NCBI RefSeq assembly: GCF_900109785.1 | Contig: NZ_FOBH01000001.1 | Location: 310,001-374,000, forward strand | Length of the DNA: 64,000 nucleotides | Direction: 5' to 3' | From: Nitrosovibrio tenuis | GTDB taxonomy: Bacteria > Pseudomonadota > Gammaproteobacteria > Burkholderiales > Nitrosomonadaceae | Shown: positions 9,949 through 19,202 of the stretch, piece by piece | How the letters are laid out: every line of letters starts with the position of its first letter | Numbering within the stretch: position 1 is the stretch's first letter | The notes under the pieces: model-generated | Told to the model about the DNA's origin: nothing | What the model saw: the letters and a program-made list of their open reading frames with translations, nothing else | The model's database searches: none | Position numbers and translations under genes: made by a program

Positions 9949-10518
9949 ATGAAGCTGGTCGTCGGTCTTGGCAATCCGGGTAAGCAATATGCGGCTACGC
10001 GCCACAATGCGGGCACATGGTGGATATCACGGCTGGCCGATGTGCTGCATATCACCTTAAAGGCCGAGCCCAGGTTTCATGGATTGTGCGCGCGCATAGG
10101 CCAAGGCGATTCAGAGGTGTGGTTCCTCAATCCGCAGACCTACATGAACGCCAGCGGCAAAGCGGTGGCGGCCTTGTGCCACTACTATAAAATCCAGCCT
10201 GAAAGCATTCTGGTGGTGCACGACGAGCTGGATTTGCCGCCGGGCACTTCCCGGCTGAAACTGGATGGCGGGCTGGGCGGACACAATGGGTTGAAGGACA
10301 TCGCCGCGCATCTCTCCACCAAGAATTTTTGGCGCCTGCGCATCGGCATCGGTCATCCCGGCGATAAAAATGCCGTGATAAATTATGTATTGCAGCCCCC
10401 CCGCAAGGAAGAAGCGGCGCTCATAGACGACTCGATTCAGCGTAGCCTCGAGGTCTGGCCGCTCATCGCGGAAGGCCATTATCAGGCAGCAATGATGAAG
10501 CTGCACACCACGGCCTAG
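9949..10518 (+). CDS. pth: Peptidyl-tRNA hydrolase
   Basis: Releases tRNA from dropped-off peptidyl-tRNAs. At 189 aa it is typical length. It starts KLVVGLGNPGKQY with the catalytic His19 in TRHNAG and conserved Asn9, and has VVHDELDLPPG with the catalytic-helper Asp, plus GHNGLKDI. It lies between rplY and ychF as in many Proteobacteria. Complete with no anomalies. Confidence 0.97.
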   Translation: MKLVVGLGNPGKQYAATRHNAGTWWISRLADVLHITLKAEPRFHGLCARIGQGDSEVWFLNPQTYMNASGKAVAALCHYYKIQPESILVVHDELDLPPGTSRLKLDGGLGGHNGLKDIAAHLSTKNFWRLRIGIGHPGDKNAVINYVLQPPRKEEAALIDDSIQRSLEVWPLIAEGHYQAAMMKLHTTA

Positions 10519-10618
10519 GCACTGAAAAATATGCAAGGCAAAGCCTGAACAGAGCGGTTATGGCCTATTTTCGATTTTCTATAACTCGGGCTCGCGCTTG
10601 ACACAGTATTAATAAACT

Positions 10619-11710
10619 ATGAGCCTGAAATGCGGTATCGTCGGGTTGCCCAATGTGGGCAAATCCACTTTATTTAATGCCCTGACAAAGGCGGGGATCG
10701 CGGCGGAGAACTACCCGTTCTGCACCATCGAGCCCAATATCGGCATCGTCGAGGTCCCCGACAAGCGGCTGGCCGAACTGACCGCTATCGTCAAGCCGCA
10801 AAAGGTGCAGCCCGCCATCGTCGAGTTTGTGGACATTGCCGGACTCGTTGCCGGGGCATCCAAAGGCGAAGGGTTGGGGAACAAGTTTCTCGCCACCATT
10901 CGCGAAACCGATGGCATCATCAATATGGTGCGCTGCTTCGTCAATGACAACGTCGTGCACGTTGCCGGCAATGTGGACCCGGTTTCGGACATCGAAACCA
11001 TACAGACCGAACTGGCGCTGGCCGATCTGGCAACGGTGGAAAAAGCGTCGCAACGCGAAACCAAGCTCGCCAAATCAGGCAATAAGGATGCGATCAAGTT
11101 TGTGGCATTGCTGGAGGCCGTGCGCGCGCACCTCGATCAGGGCAAACCTGTGAGGAGCCTGGGGCTGGACCAGGAGCAGCGACAACTGTTGAAGCCGCTT
11201 TGCCTGCTGACCGCCAAACCGGCGATCTATATTGCCAATGTCGACGAGAAAGGGTTTAACGATAATCCGCTGCTGACCCGTGTGCAGGAATATGCCGCGC
11301 GCGAGGACGCCCCGGTGGTGCCGATCTGCGCCGCGCTCGAATCTGAAATTGCCGAGATGCCGGACGAGGACAAGCAGATCTTTCTGGCCGATATGAACCT
11401 GGATGAGCCGGGGCTGAACCGGCTCATCCGTGCCGCCTACCAACTGCTCGGACTGCAAACCTACTTTACCGCGGGCGTGAAAGAGGTGCGCGCCTGGACC
11501 ATTTCAAAAGGCGATACCGCTCCTCAAGCCGCTGCCGTGATTCATACCGATTTCGAGAAAGGCTTCATCCGCGCCGAAGTTATCGGTTATGACGACTTCA
11601 TCGCCTGCAAAGGGGAGCAGGGCGCGAAGGAGGCGGGGAAAATGCGGCTGGAGGGGAAGGAATACGTAGTCAAGGATGGCGATGTGATGCACTTCCGGTT
11701 TAACGTCTAA
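10619..11710 (+). CDS. ychF: Redox-regulated ATPase YchF (Obg-like)
   Basis: A 363-aa TRAFAC-class P-loop ATPase that binds ribosomes and modulates stress responses. It shows the G1 motif [15 protein letters not shown] near the N-terminus, the G3 region DIAGLV, and the variant G4 motif NVDE that gives YchF ATP rather than GTP preference. The C-terminal TGS domain includes [28 protein letters not shown]. It is the last gene of the ispE-to-ychF housekeeping run. Confidence 0.97.
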   Translation: MSLKCGIVGLPNVGKSTLFNALTKAGIAAENYPFCTIEPNIGIVEVPDKRLAELTAIVKPQKVQPAIVEFVDIAGLVAGASKGEGLGNKFLATIRETDGIINMVRCFVNDNVVHVAGNVDPVSDIETIQTELALADLATVEKASQRETKLAKSGNKDAIKFVALLEAVRAHLDQGKPVRSLGLDQEQRQLLKPLCLLTAKPAIYIANVDEKGFNDNPLLTRVQEYAAREDAPVVPICAALESEIAEMPDEDKQIFLADMNLDEPGLNRLIRAAYQLLGLQTYFTAGVKEVRAWTISKGDTAPQAAAVIHTDFEKGFIRAEVIGYDDFIACKGEQGAKEAGKMRLEGKEYVVKDGDVMHFRFNV

Positions 11711-11930
11711 TCCAGAACGGCGGTCAAGAAATGATACTTCATTCCGACGCTCGATATATTTTGGATTACAGTTTTATTGATAAAAGCTCATCGTTTAAGT
11801 TGACACATCTATAGCCTGCGCTGCACGAAGAAGCTGCTCGATCGTATCAATAAGCCAATAGCAGCACCGGTGTTACCACCAGCTACTGGGCTTGGCAACT
11901 GGTACGCCACGGCTCTGTTCTGGAGGTAAT

Positions 11931-12068
11931 CAGCAGTGGTGGGGCGCAATAAGCGGAGAGCGCATTGCGCCGTATGTTAATCTTGAGCCGTGTTTTCGTC
12001 AGCAGTGGTAGGGCGCAATAAGCGGAGAGTGCATTGCGCCGTATGTTAATCTTGAAGCGTGTTTTCGT
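11931..12068. repeat. Two tandem 69-bp REP-containing units
   Basis: Unit 1 (11931-11999) and unit 2 (12000-12068) are direct repeats of exactly 69 bp differing at only a few positions. Each contains the imperfect palindrome GGCGCAAT...ATTGCGCC around a GCG/CGC inner stem, followed by a CGTATGTTAATCTT flank. The same palindrome and flank occur, split apart, next to the REP transposase near 25.2-25.6 kb. The rest of the 11711-12205 gap shows no gene I can recognise. Confidence 0.85.
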
Positions 12069-12205
12069 CAGCCTGCCACCACCACCACCTTGCGAATCAG
12101 GTCTACCTAGCGAATCAGAAAGTCACTGGCCGGTCGTTGCAGCGGGTGGACGTGAAATAAACGCTGAGCAGAAACCAGGCTCCGTGGTGGATCGAGAATA
12201 TCGCC

Positions 12206-12480
12206 TCACCCCTTGATGAACGCAAGCAGCTCTTCGTTGACCTGGTCCTTAAGCCTCGTGCACATGCCGTGCGGGGCGCCTTGGTAGACTTTGAGCGTCG
12301 CGTTCTTGATGATCTTCGAGGAAAGCAGCGCAGAATCTGCAATCGGGACGATCTGGTCGTCGTCCCCATGAAGGACCAATGTCGGCACGTCAAATTTCTT
12401 GAGGTCCTCGGTGAGATCGGTTTCGGAAAAGGCCTTGATACAGAAATACGAGGCAGGAAAGCTCGCCATCATCCGTGGTA
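12206..12480 (-). pseudogene. Alpha/beta hydrolase (chloroperoxidase/esterase-like), C-terminal remnant
   Basis: A 104-aa frame ending at 12206 carries the last third of an alpha/beta hydrolase: [20 protein letters not shown], then [10 protein letters not shown] with the catalytic Asp region, and GAPHGMC with the catalytic His, ending LLAFIKG. The N-terminal two-thirds, including the nucleophile elbow G-x-S-x-G, is absent. Sequence upstream of about 12480 does not match the family, so homology stops there. It is probably the stump of a haloperoxidase/arylesterase-type gene cut by rearrangement. Confidence 0.75.
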
Positions 12481-12526
12481 TTCGCCTGCTCGGAAGATGC
12501 AATGGCTGGTGTCGGTGCATGTATTA

Positions 12527-13105
12527 TTAGTACTGAATCGCGCGTGGATGGCTGCCGTTCTTCAACGCTTGAATGGCCTCTTTCTCATTTCTTACAATAA
12601 TATTAGCCGGGCAGAAGAAATATCTGGAAAGCGCCCGTTGCGCGTAATGCTGGGATATATCTTCGACTTCTTCCCATTTTGATTCCCGTGCCCGCACCCA
12701 GGTCTTGTCGTCACGGTCAATGGCGTAGAGCCTTTTTTCGGTGACATAAAATTTAAGTATTAATATTTTCAGTCTTGCACGTTCTCTTTCGCCATCCGTC
12801 GCACACCGCATACCCTCATAGCGTATGTTCATCGCTCCGGCGGGTGATTTGATTACCAAAGTGTAGCGCACTATGCCATCCCCACCCACTACGATGGAGG
12901 GGGCATCAATATAATGAAGGTTATTGCTGGCAGGGCCGGGATCAAATGGCAGTAGATTCGCCGCTTTGGGGTAGGCGGGCAACTGTGCCTGCAGTTCAGC
13001 CCACGTTTTGTCGCCATCAAATTCGCTATCGAATCCTTTCAACGCCTTCGGGGTGCCGCACGCTGCGAGCGTTAGTAAGCATAGCAACAACAGAATTTTT
13101 TTCAT
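12527..13105 (-). CDS. CNP1-like family lipoprotein
   Basis: A protein of about 192 aa beginning MKKILLLLCLLTLAAC, a classic lipoprotein signal with lipobox LAAC, which fixes the start at 13105 rather than the longer in-frame start at 13177. The body (WAELQAQLPAYPKAANLLPF, VGGDGIVRYTLVIKSPAGA, then IRYEGMRC) fits the CNP1-like family of betaproteobacterial proteins. Function is unknown in the family. It stands alone between a hydrolase remnant and a mobile-element region. The 13106-13511 stretch beyond it shows no other convincing gene. Confidence 0.75.
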   Translation of the reverse strand: MKKILLLLCLLTLAACGTPKALKGFDSEFDGDKTWAELQAQLPAYPKAANLLPFDPGPASNNLHYIDAPSIVVGGDGIVRYTLVIKSPAGAMNIRYEGMRCATDGERERARLKILILKFYVTEKRLYAIDRDDKTWVRARESKWEEVEDISQHYAQRALSRYFFCPANIIVRNEKEAIQALKNGSHPRAIQY

Positions 13106-13511
13106 GATAAAAATCAGTTGTGTCCGGTTAACTTCCGGGTTCATGGGCGCAAAACTCAGCATTGACGCAGATTGCACAGCAATTTATTTTGATCCGACCT
13201 GAAGTGTGTTAGTCAGTTTATTCAAATTTGAAGTCAGTTTGTTCATATTCCGGTTCGAGTAACTTCCGGGGACCAATACCTCTGGAGAGGTACGCGATGG
13301 AGCGTTGTCCATTGTTTGCCGGATCAAATCCGAACTAATACGCGTCAAGGATGCTGATGCTGAAGGGTTGCTTCCGTTCTTCCTGCCCAATGTTTTGTTG
13401 ATCGATTGAAATGATGGAGGGATCTCCAGGCTTTCCGGCCTTCTATTTCTGTTCTATTCTTACTAAGGCCGGCAACAAATAGCATGACGTAATTATAAAA
13501 AGGAGGTCGCA

Positions 13512-13706
13512 GTGATTTACAAGGTTCTAATCGCACCGGTTGAGCCGTCAATAAATGATATGCCCAACTACAGTGGTGTTCTCGCAACTTACGATATCGA
13601 GGCCAGTTCGGAAGTTGTAGCTGGAGATCTGGCATTTACTCGTTTTTGCGAGGAAAATCCTTATCGCTCTCTCAACCGTGACGATTACATCATAAGTGTT
13701 CACTGA
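13512..13706 (+). CDS. Small hypothetical protein, 64 aa
   Basis: The GTG at 13512 follows an excellent ribosome-binding site (AAGGAGG at 13499-13505), which supports translation despite the small size. The product (IYKVLIAPVEPSINDMPN..., ending SLNRDDYIISVH) is soluble and slightly acidic with no family I recognise. It is a stand-alone gene flanked by non-coding and mobile-element sequence. Function unknown. Confidence 0.5.
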   Translation: MIYKVLIAPVEPSINDMPNYSGVLATYDIEASSEVVAGDLAFTRFCEENPYRSLNRDDYIISVH

Positions 13707-13912
13707 ATAATTTTTATATGTAGCGCACCAGCTCAACAGGCCGATCGATATTTCCAGATGAGCTGATTTCTTCTTTGGCAAATTTCAGGCTCCCCATATT
13801 TCAAATCACGAGTTCGGCAGAATCCATGTAATTCGCAACCACATTCTCTTGTAATCCTATGCTGCGCCCATATTTTCCGGTTAACCGAATGGAATCTGAA
13901 TGGAATCTTCGA

Positions 13913-14256
13913 GAACCTCTGAATAAGTTTGCGCGGCCGCGCCGGCGCTCCGCGGGATAGGATGCACAAAAGGTGAGGACGCGATGTCGACCGCGCAGGG
14001 CCAAGCGGAGCCTTCCACGCGAAGGTGCGATTCCGTGGAATGCAGACGTCCTGATAATCCATAAGCATGGTCGCGCTTATGGATTATCGTTTCAGACGCT
14101 GCCGGGTCCCGGCTTCGCGGAAACCTCCGACGACACCTTGAGCGCCACCGTGTCGCATTCCTTTGTCATCGGAGCCCAGCTACGATCTGCGTTGCGCGCC
14201 GCGTGATGATCCCAATTTTGCATCGACGCTTTCTGCGGAGACTTATTCAGAGGTTC
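13913..14256. mobile_element. MITE-like element with 16-bp perfect terminal inverted repeats
   Basis: GAACCTCTGAATAAGT at 13913-13928 recurs as its exact reverse complement at 14241-14256, bounding a 344-bp non-coding segment. Inside lies a 14-bp perfect hairpin (14053-14066 with 14075-14088, 8-nt loop). No open reading frame inside resembles a transposase and no clear target-site duplication is seen. Its interior, from about 13985 to 14125, aligns with the inner part of the two repeats at 25.2-25.6 kb. The right end sits 7 bp before a TATAAT box upstream of the FmdB-type gene. Confidence 0.75.
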
Positions 14257-14263
14257 GTTAAGG

Positions 14264-14269
14264 TATAAT
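14264..14269 (+). promoter_or_regulatory. Candidate -10 box for the fmdB-DUF502-aspS run
   Basis: A perfect TATAAT 36 bp upstream of the ATG at 14305. The candidate -35 (CTTATT, 14242-14247, 16-bp spacer) falls inside the right terminal repeat of the MITE-like element. A GGAGG ribosome-binding site follows before the ATG. Confidence 0.45.
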
Positions 14270-14304
14270 TTCTTTTTCAATTTCTGCTTAGCTGGAGGCT
14301 TGTT

Positions 14305-14589
14305 ATGCCAATTTACGAGTACCGTTGCGGGTCTTGTGGTTACGAAAAGGAATATCTGCAAAAGGTAAACGATGCACCGGTTGCAGTTTGTCCTGCATGC
14401 GGCAGCGATGCGTATGCCAAATTGATTTCAGCGGCCGGTTTTCAGCTGAAGGGCAGCGGTTGGTACGCTACCGACTTCAAGAATGGTTCCAAACCGAAAT
14501 CCAAACCTGAAACGGAAGCAGCGGGTGAGTCTGCTTGCGCAGCCGGATCGCCCACCGAGTCAGCCTGTCCCGCCTGCACCCCCGACTAA
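14305..14589 (+). CDS. FmdB-type zinc-ribbon protein
   Basis: A 94-aa putative regulatory protein starting MPIYEYRCGSCGYEKEYLQK, with a zinc ribbon formed by the CGSC and CPAC pairs. A conserved GFQLKGSGWYATDFK segment follows, then a low-complexity tail. GGAGG precedes the start. It heads a plus-strand run with the DUF502 gene and aspS, a conserved betaproteobacterial order. The family was named for a formamidase regulator, but the general role is unproven. Confidence 0.9.
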   Translation: MPIYEYRCGSCGYEKEYLQKVNDAPVAVCPACGSDAYAKLISAAGFQLKGSGWYATDFKNGSKPKSKPETEAAGESACAAGSPTESACPACTPD

Positions 14590-14617
14590 CAGCGATTAGC
14601 TGCCGGTACCGCTCAAT

Positions 14618-15289
14618 ATGAAACGTTATTTCATCACCGGCCTCCTGATCTGGGTGCCTCTGGGTATTACCGCCTGGGCATTGAAATTCCTGATCGGTAC
14701 CATGGACCAATCGCTGCTGCTGTTACCAGCGAGATTTCAACCCGAGACCCTGGTGGGCTTTTATATTCCCGGCATCGGTACCGTATTGATTGTGCTGGTG
14801 GTGTTCCTGACAGGGATACTGACGACCAATATCATCGGGCAGCGACTAGTCGTATTTTGGGAAGGGGTGTTATGGCGCATCCCGGTAGTAAAATCGATTT
14901 ACTACGGCGTCAAGCAGGTCAGCGATACCTTGTTTTCCAGTCAGGGCGAGGCTTTTCGCAAGGCGCTGCTGGTGCAATATCCGCGCGAGGGATCGTGGAC
15001 CATTGCGTTCATGACCGGCTATCCGGGTGGCGATGTGGTCAATCATCTCGAGGGAGAGTATGTGAGTGTCTATGTACCGACCACACCCAATCCCACCTCC
15101 GGATTTTTCCTGATGATGCCGAAAAGTGATGTGATCGAACTCGACATGAGCGTCGATGCCGCGCTGAAATACATTATTTCCATGGGGGTGGTCACGCCCG
15201 CTAACGGCAAAAAACATCCAGCCCCGCACGAAGCGGTATTGTTGAATACCACTCGCGCCGCCAGCTCCCCTTCGAGCGAAAAAACCTGA
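14618..15289 (+). CDS. DUF502 family membrane protein
   Basis: A 223-aa protein with two N-terminal transmembrane segments (about residues 5-27 and 50-75, the second IGTVLIVLVVFLTGIL) followed by a soluble domain. Family features include RIPVVKSIYYGVKQVSDT, FMTGYPGG and YVPTTPNPTSGFFLMMPK. Function unknown; it lies between the FmdB-type gene and aspS. Confidence 0.9.
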   Translation: MKRYFITGLLIWVPLGITAWALKFLIGTMDQSLLLLPARFQPETLVGFYIPGIGTVLIVLVVFLTGILTTNIIGQRLVVFWEGVLWRIPVVKSIYYGVKQVSDTLFSSQGEAFRKALLVQYPREGSWTIAFMTGYPGGDVVNHLEGEYVSVYVPTTPNPTSGFFLMMPKSDVIELDMSVDAALKYIISMGVVTPANGKKHPAPHEAVLLNTTRAASSPSSEKT

Positions 15290-15335
15290 CTTTGTCTTTT
15301 TCTAGTTCTTCCTTTCTCAGGATTCACTACTCTTC

Positions 15336-17117
15336 ATGCGCACTGACTACTGCGGCTTCATCGATGCCAAATATCTGAACCAGACGGTAACCCTTTACGG
15401 CTGGGTGCACCGTCGCCGCGATCATGGTGGCGTCATTTTCATCGATTTACGCGATCGCGAAGGTATAGTTCAGGTAGTATGCGACCCCGACAATGGGGTT
15501 GCTTTTGAAATCGCCGAGAGTATTCGCAATGAGTTTGTGCTTGAAGTTATCGGGCTGGTAAGGCACCGGCCGCCCGGCACAGTGAATCCCAATCTTGTCA
15601 GTGGTGAAGTCGAGGTGCTGGTACAGTCTATCGAAATTCTCAATAGTTCGTTGACCCCGCCGTTTCTGATGGATGACGAAAACTTGAGTGAGGCGGTGCG
15701 GCTGGAGCACCGCTATCTCGATCTGCGGCGTCCGGAAATGCAGGCAAACTTGCGGTTGCGCTACAGGGTGGCCATGGCGGTTCGCACCTTTCTCGATCAG
15801 CGTGGTTTCATCGATGTGGAGACGCCGACGCTGACCAAGTCCACGCCCGAGGGCGCGCGCGATTATCTCGTGCCGTCGCGGGTCAATATCGGCCATTTTT
15901 TCGCACTGCCGCAGTCACCGCAGTTGTTCAAGCAACTGCTGATGGTTGCCGGGTTCGACCGTTATTACCAGATTACCAAATGCTTTCGCGATGAGGATTT
16001 GCGTGCCGATCGCCAGCCCGAATTCACCCAAATCGATATCGAAACATCGTTCCTGAATGAAACCCAGATCATGGCGATGATGGAAGAGATGATTTGCCAG
16101 GTATTCAAGAGCGCTGTAAACGTTGATCTTCCTTGTCCTTTCCCGCGTTTGACGCATGCTGATGCAATGTCGCTATACGGCTCGGACAAGCCCGATTTGC
16201 GCGTTCCCCTGGTTTTGACCGAGCTTACCGATGTAATGAAGGACGTGGAATTCAAGGTTTTTCGTGAGGCCGCACATTGGCCGGGCGGACGGGTGGCAGC
16301 GCTCCGGGTGTCTGGAGGCGGGACGCTGTCACGCAAGGAAATTGACGATTACACCAGTTTTGTTGCGATATACGGCGCAAAAGGGCTTGCGTATATCAAG
16401 GTCAACGTCCTGGAAAAGGGACTTGAAGGTTTGCAGTCTCCGATACTGAAATTCCTGCCTGAGACGGCGGTGAAAGTTATTCTCGAGCGCACCGGCGCAA
16501 AAGATGGCGATCTCATATTCTTCGGCGCGGACAAGGCGCGGGTGGTGAACGAGGCCTTGGGTGCCCTGCGCGCTAAAGTCGGGCATGATCGCGGGCTTGC
16601 GGAGCCGGGTTGGAAGCCTCTGTGGGTTATCGACTTTCCCATGTTCGAGCGTGACGAGGAAGAAAATCGCTGGAAAGCCTTGCATCATCCATTTACTTCA
16701 CCCGCCGATGGCCATGAAGATTTACTGGAGACCGATCCTGAAAAAGCGTTATCCAAAGCCTATGACATGGTGCTGAATGGCTCCGAAATCGGCGGCGGTT
16801 CGGTGCGTATTCATCGCACGGAAGTCCAATCAAAAGTGTTTCGCGCCTTGAATATTGGACCCGATGAGGCACAGGAAAAATTTGGCTTTTTGCTCGAAGC
16901 GCTGCAATACGGCGCGCCGCCTCACGGCGGCATCGCGTTTGGCCTGGATCGCGTCGTGGCCATGATGGCCGGCACGGAATCGATTCGGGATGTCATTGCG
17001 TTTCCCAAGACCCAGCGCGCTCAATGTCTGCTGACCCATGCGCCCAGCGCCGTGGGCGAAAAACAGTTGCGGGAGCTGCACATCAGGCTCCGACACGCGC
17101 AAACGGCAAAAGCCTGA
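15336..17117 (+). CDS. aspS: Aspartyl-tRNA synthetase
   Basis: A 593-aa class II synthetase of bacterial type. An N-terminal OB-fold anticodon-binding domain ([21 protein letters not shown]) is followed by motif 2 ([18 protein letters not shown]), the bacterial GAD insertion domain, and motif 3 ([15 protein letters not shown]). It charges tRNA-Asp with aspartate. Whether it also charges tRNA-Asn cannot be judged here. The gene ends 8 bp before a strong hairpin. Confidence 0.97.
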   Translation: MRTDYCGFIDAKYLNQTVTLYGWVHRRRDHGGVIFIDLRDREGIVQVVCDPDNGVAFEIAESIRNEFVLEVIGLVRHRPPGTVNPNLVSGEVEVLVQSIEILNSSLTPPFLMDDENLSEAVRLEHRYLDLRRPEMQANLRLRYRVAMAVRTFLDQRGFIDVETPTLTKSTPEGARDYLVPSRVNIGHFFALPQSPQLFKQLLMVAGFDRYYQITKCFRDEDLRADRQPEFTQIDIETSFLNETQIMAMMEEMICQVFKSAVNVDLPCPFPRLTHADAMSLYGSDKPDLRVPLVLTELTDVMKDVEFKVFREAAHWPGGRVAALRVSGGGTLSRKEIDDYTSFVAIYGAKGLAYIKVNVLEKGLEGLQSPILKFLPETAVKVILERTGAKDGDLIFFGADKARVVNEALGALRAKVGHDRGLAEPGWKPLWVIDFPMFERDEEENRWKALHHPFTSPADGHEDLLETDPEKALSKAYDMVLNGSEIGGGSVRIHRTEVQSKVFRALNIGPDEAQEKFGFLLEALQYGAPPHGGIAFGLDRVVAMMAGTESIRDVIAFPKTQRAQCLLTHAPSAVGEKQLRELHIRLRHAQTAKA

Positions 17118-17125
17118 TCCTGTTT

Positions 17126-17161
17126 GTCGGGCAAGAATGAGTTTAGTCATTCCTGCCCGAC
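17126..17161. terminator. Strong hairpin downstream of aspS
   Basis: GTCGGGCAAGAATGA (17126-17140) pairs with TCATTCCTGCCCGAC (17147-17161) with a single mismatch and a 6-nt loop. There is no T-tract, so it may stabilise the 3' end or pause transcription instead of terminating it intrinsically. Confidence 0.55.
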
Positions 17162-17315
17162 CCCGAATCTAGCCCAACCAACAATATGGGTATGGCCTCG
17201 CGCGTACACTTGGTAATGACTTCCGCCAGTCTGGTATTTGTATTGTATGCGCGCCGGTTTAATAGGAAACTCTGAGCAGAACAGGTTCTCCGTGACACGT
17301 TTCTCGGGCGGGAAG

Positions 17316-17795
17316 ATGTATAAAATTCCGGTTTCGGTTCTGGTTGTCATCCATACACCCGATATGCAAGTTCTGTTGCTGGAACGGGCCGATCATCCCG
17401 GCTATTGGCAGTCGGTAACGGGGAGCCAGAATGAGGGCGAAACACTGGTGCAAACCGCCGTCCGTGAAGTGGCTGAAGAGACGGGGCTGGATGCCAGCGG
17501 TTATCCGTTGATCGATTGCGGGATTCAGAACGAATACGAGATTTACGAAGAATGGCGCTGGCGCTACGCGCCGGAAGTAACGCACAACACCGAGCATGTC
17601 TTCGGCCTGCTCGTGCCTGAGCCGGTTCCGGTCAAGCTTGCCGCGCGGGAGCATCTCGACTTTGTCTGGCTGCCATGGCGGGAAGCAATGGAAAAAGTAT
17701 TTTCCCCGAGTAACGCGGAAGCAATACGACGGCTGGCCTTGAGTAGCGAATGCTCTCCAACGAATCAACCTGAACCTGGAACACAGGAGAACTGA
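17316..17795 (+). CDS. nudB: Dihydroneopterin triphosphate diphosphatase (Nudix)
   Basis: Nudix hydrolase removing pyrophosphate from dihydroneopterin triphosphate in folate synthesis. The Nudix box is intact: GSQNEGETLVQTAVREVAEE with the following TGL. It also has the NudB-type IDCGIQNEYEIYEEWRWRYAP segment and a C-terminal EHLDFVWLPWREA motif. The ATG at 17316 (MYKIPVSVLVVIHT) is chosen from homology and a GGGCGGGA upstream; the longer frame from 17238 adds 26 residues unlike the family. The aspS-nudB order is common in betaproteobacteria. Confidence 0.92.
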   Translation: MYKIPVSVLVVIHTPDMQVLLLERADHPGYWQSVTGSQNEGETLVQTAVREVAEETGLDASGYPLIDCGIQNEYEIYEEWRWRYAPEVTHNTEHVFGLLVPEPVPVKLAAREHLDFVWLPWREAMEKVFSPSNAEAIRRLALSSECSPTNQPEPGTQEN

Positions 17796-17966
17796 TAATT
17801 CATATTTTTGTCCTATATGTTTGAGCTCAATCCGACTTAGCAAACTCACCATGAAGGTAAAAGCTCAAGTTTTACCGGAAGTCTTTGTGGATCACAGCAG
17901 TAAACTGAGAATGAGCGGTCGACTCCGGATTTAAGTTTAATTTTCTGACGGAATAATGGAGCAGCC

Positions 17967-19067
17967 ATGCAAGCAGAAGCTATTGCATTTGAACGTTTCG
18001 ATACTTTGCAGGATGAGGATTGCGAACGGCGCATCATCGCGGCCAAAGCCGCGCTGGGAAAGCGCGCAGTCATACTCGCACACCATTACCAGCGGGCGGA
18101 CGTATACAAACATGCCGACCTTACCGGCGATTCGTTGAAGCTCTCGCGTCTTGCCTCTGCGACAGATGCGGAGTATCTGGTGTTTTGCGGCGTACATTTC
18201 ATGGCTGAGGTCGCGGATATACTCTCCAAGCCGGAGCAGATCGCTATCCTGCCGGACCTCGCAGCGGGCTGCTCGATGGCGGATATGGCGAACCTGTCCA
18301 AGGTGGAACGGGCCTGGCGCGAGTTGGCGGAGGTGCTGGACCCCGATGAAATGGTCACACCTGTAACCTATATCAACTCCGCCGCCGACCTGAAAGCCTT
18401 CTGCGGCGAGCACGGCGGCATCGTCTGCACCTCCAGCAATGCCGTAAAAATCTTGCAATGCGCTTTTTCCCGCCGCGAAAAAGCGTTATTTTTTCCGGAT
18501 CAGCATCTGGGACGCTGGAGCGGCTACAAGCTTGGGCTTTCCCCGGATGAAATGCCAGTATGGGATTTTGATGAGCCCATGGGCGGATTGACCCCGGAAC
18601 AGATCAGGAAAGCAAAAATTCTGTTATGGAAAGGACACTGTTCCGTCCACCAGATGTTCCAGCCGCAGCACATATTGCGCTTTCGCAACCAGTATCCCGA
18701 AGGGAAGGTGATTTCGCATCCCGAATGCAATTTCGAAGTTTGCAAGAATTCGGATTACGTGGGCTCCACCGAGTACATCATCAAAACCATCCGCGAGGCC
18801 GAGCCGGGGACTCGCTGGCTGGTGGGCACGGAGCTGAATCTGGTCAGCCGGATCGCGGAAGAATTCAAACCCGAAGGGAAAATAATACAGTTCATGGCGT
18901 CGACAATATGCATGTGCTCCACCATGGCCCGCATCGATCCTCAGCATTTGGCCTGGACGCTGGAAAACCTGGTGGCAGGCAAAGTGGTGAACCGGATCAC
19001 GGTGCCGGAAGCGGAGGCCCAACTGGCAAAGCTTGCGCTGGAGCGAATGCTGGAGGTTTCAATTTGA
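17967..19067 (+). CDS. nadA: Quinolinate synthase
   Basis: A 366-aa [4Fe-4S] enzyme condensing iminoaspartate with dihydroxyacetone phosphate in de novo NAD synthesis. It contains ILAHHYQRADVYKHADLTGD, the three cluster-cysteine contexts GGIVCTSSNA, FEVCKNSDYVGSTEY and ASTICMCSTMARI, and SHPECNFEV. GGAG precedes the ATG at a good distance. Complete; no nadB or nadC is visible in the window. Confidence 0.96.
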   Translation: MQAEAIAFERFDTLQDEDCERRIIAAKAALGKRAVILAHHYQRADVYKHADLTGDSLKLSRLASATDAEYLVFCGVHFMAEVADILSKPEQIAILPDLAAGCSMADMANLSKVERAWRELAEVLDPDEMVTPVTYINSAADLKAFCGEHGGIVCTSSNAVKILQCAFSRREKALFFPDQHLGRWSGYKLGLSPDEMPVWDFDEPMGGLTPEQIRKAKILLWKGHCSVHQMFQPQHILRFRNQYPEGKVISHPECNFEVCKNSDYVGSTEYIIKTIREAEPGTRWLVGTELNLVSRIAEEFKPEGKIIQFMASTICMCSTMARIDPQHLAWTLENLVAGKVVNRITVPEAEAQLAKLALERMLEVSI

Positions 19068-19202
19068 TGAAAACGTGCTTCAGCGCAAAGCAATGGCGTA
19101 ACCGGACCTTTCGGGCGGATATGGGGGTGGCGGACGCGAGAGTGGTTCTCTCAAGTGAATTTTTGCCTCGGCCGTTGGTCCTTGCGTGTGGTTTTTCGCT
19201 AT

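Noticed and set aside
13733-14068. A 111-codon minus-strand frame running into the MITE
   Set aside because: It crosses the element boundary and has no conserved features.
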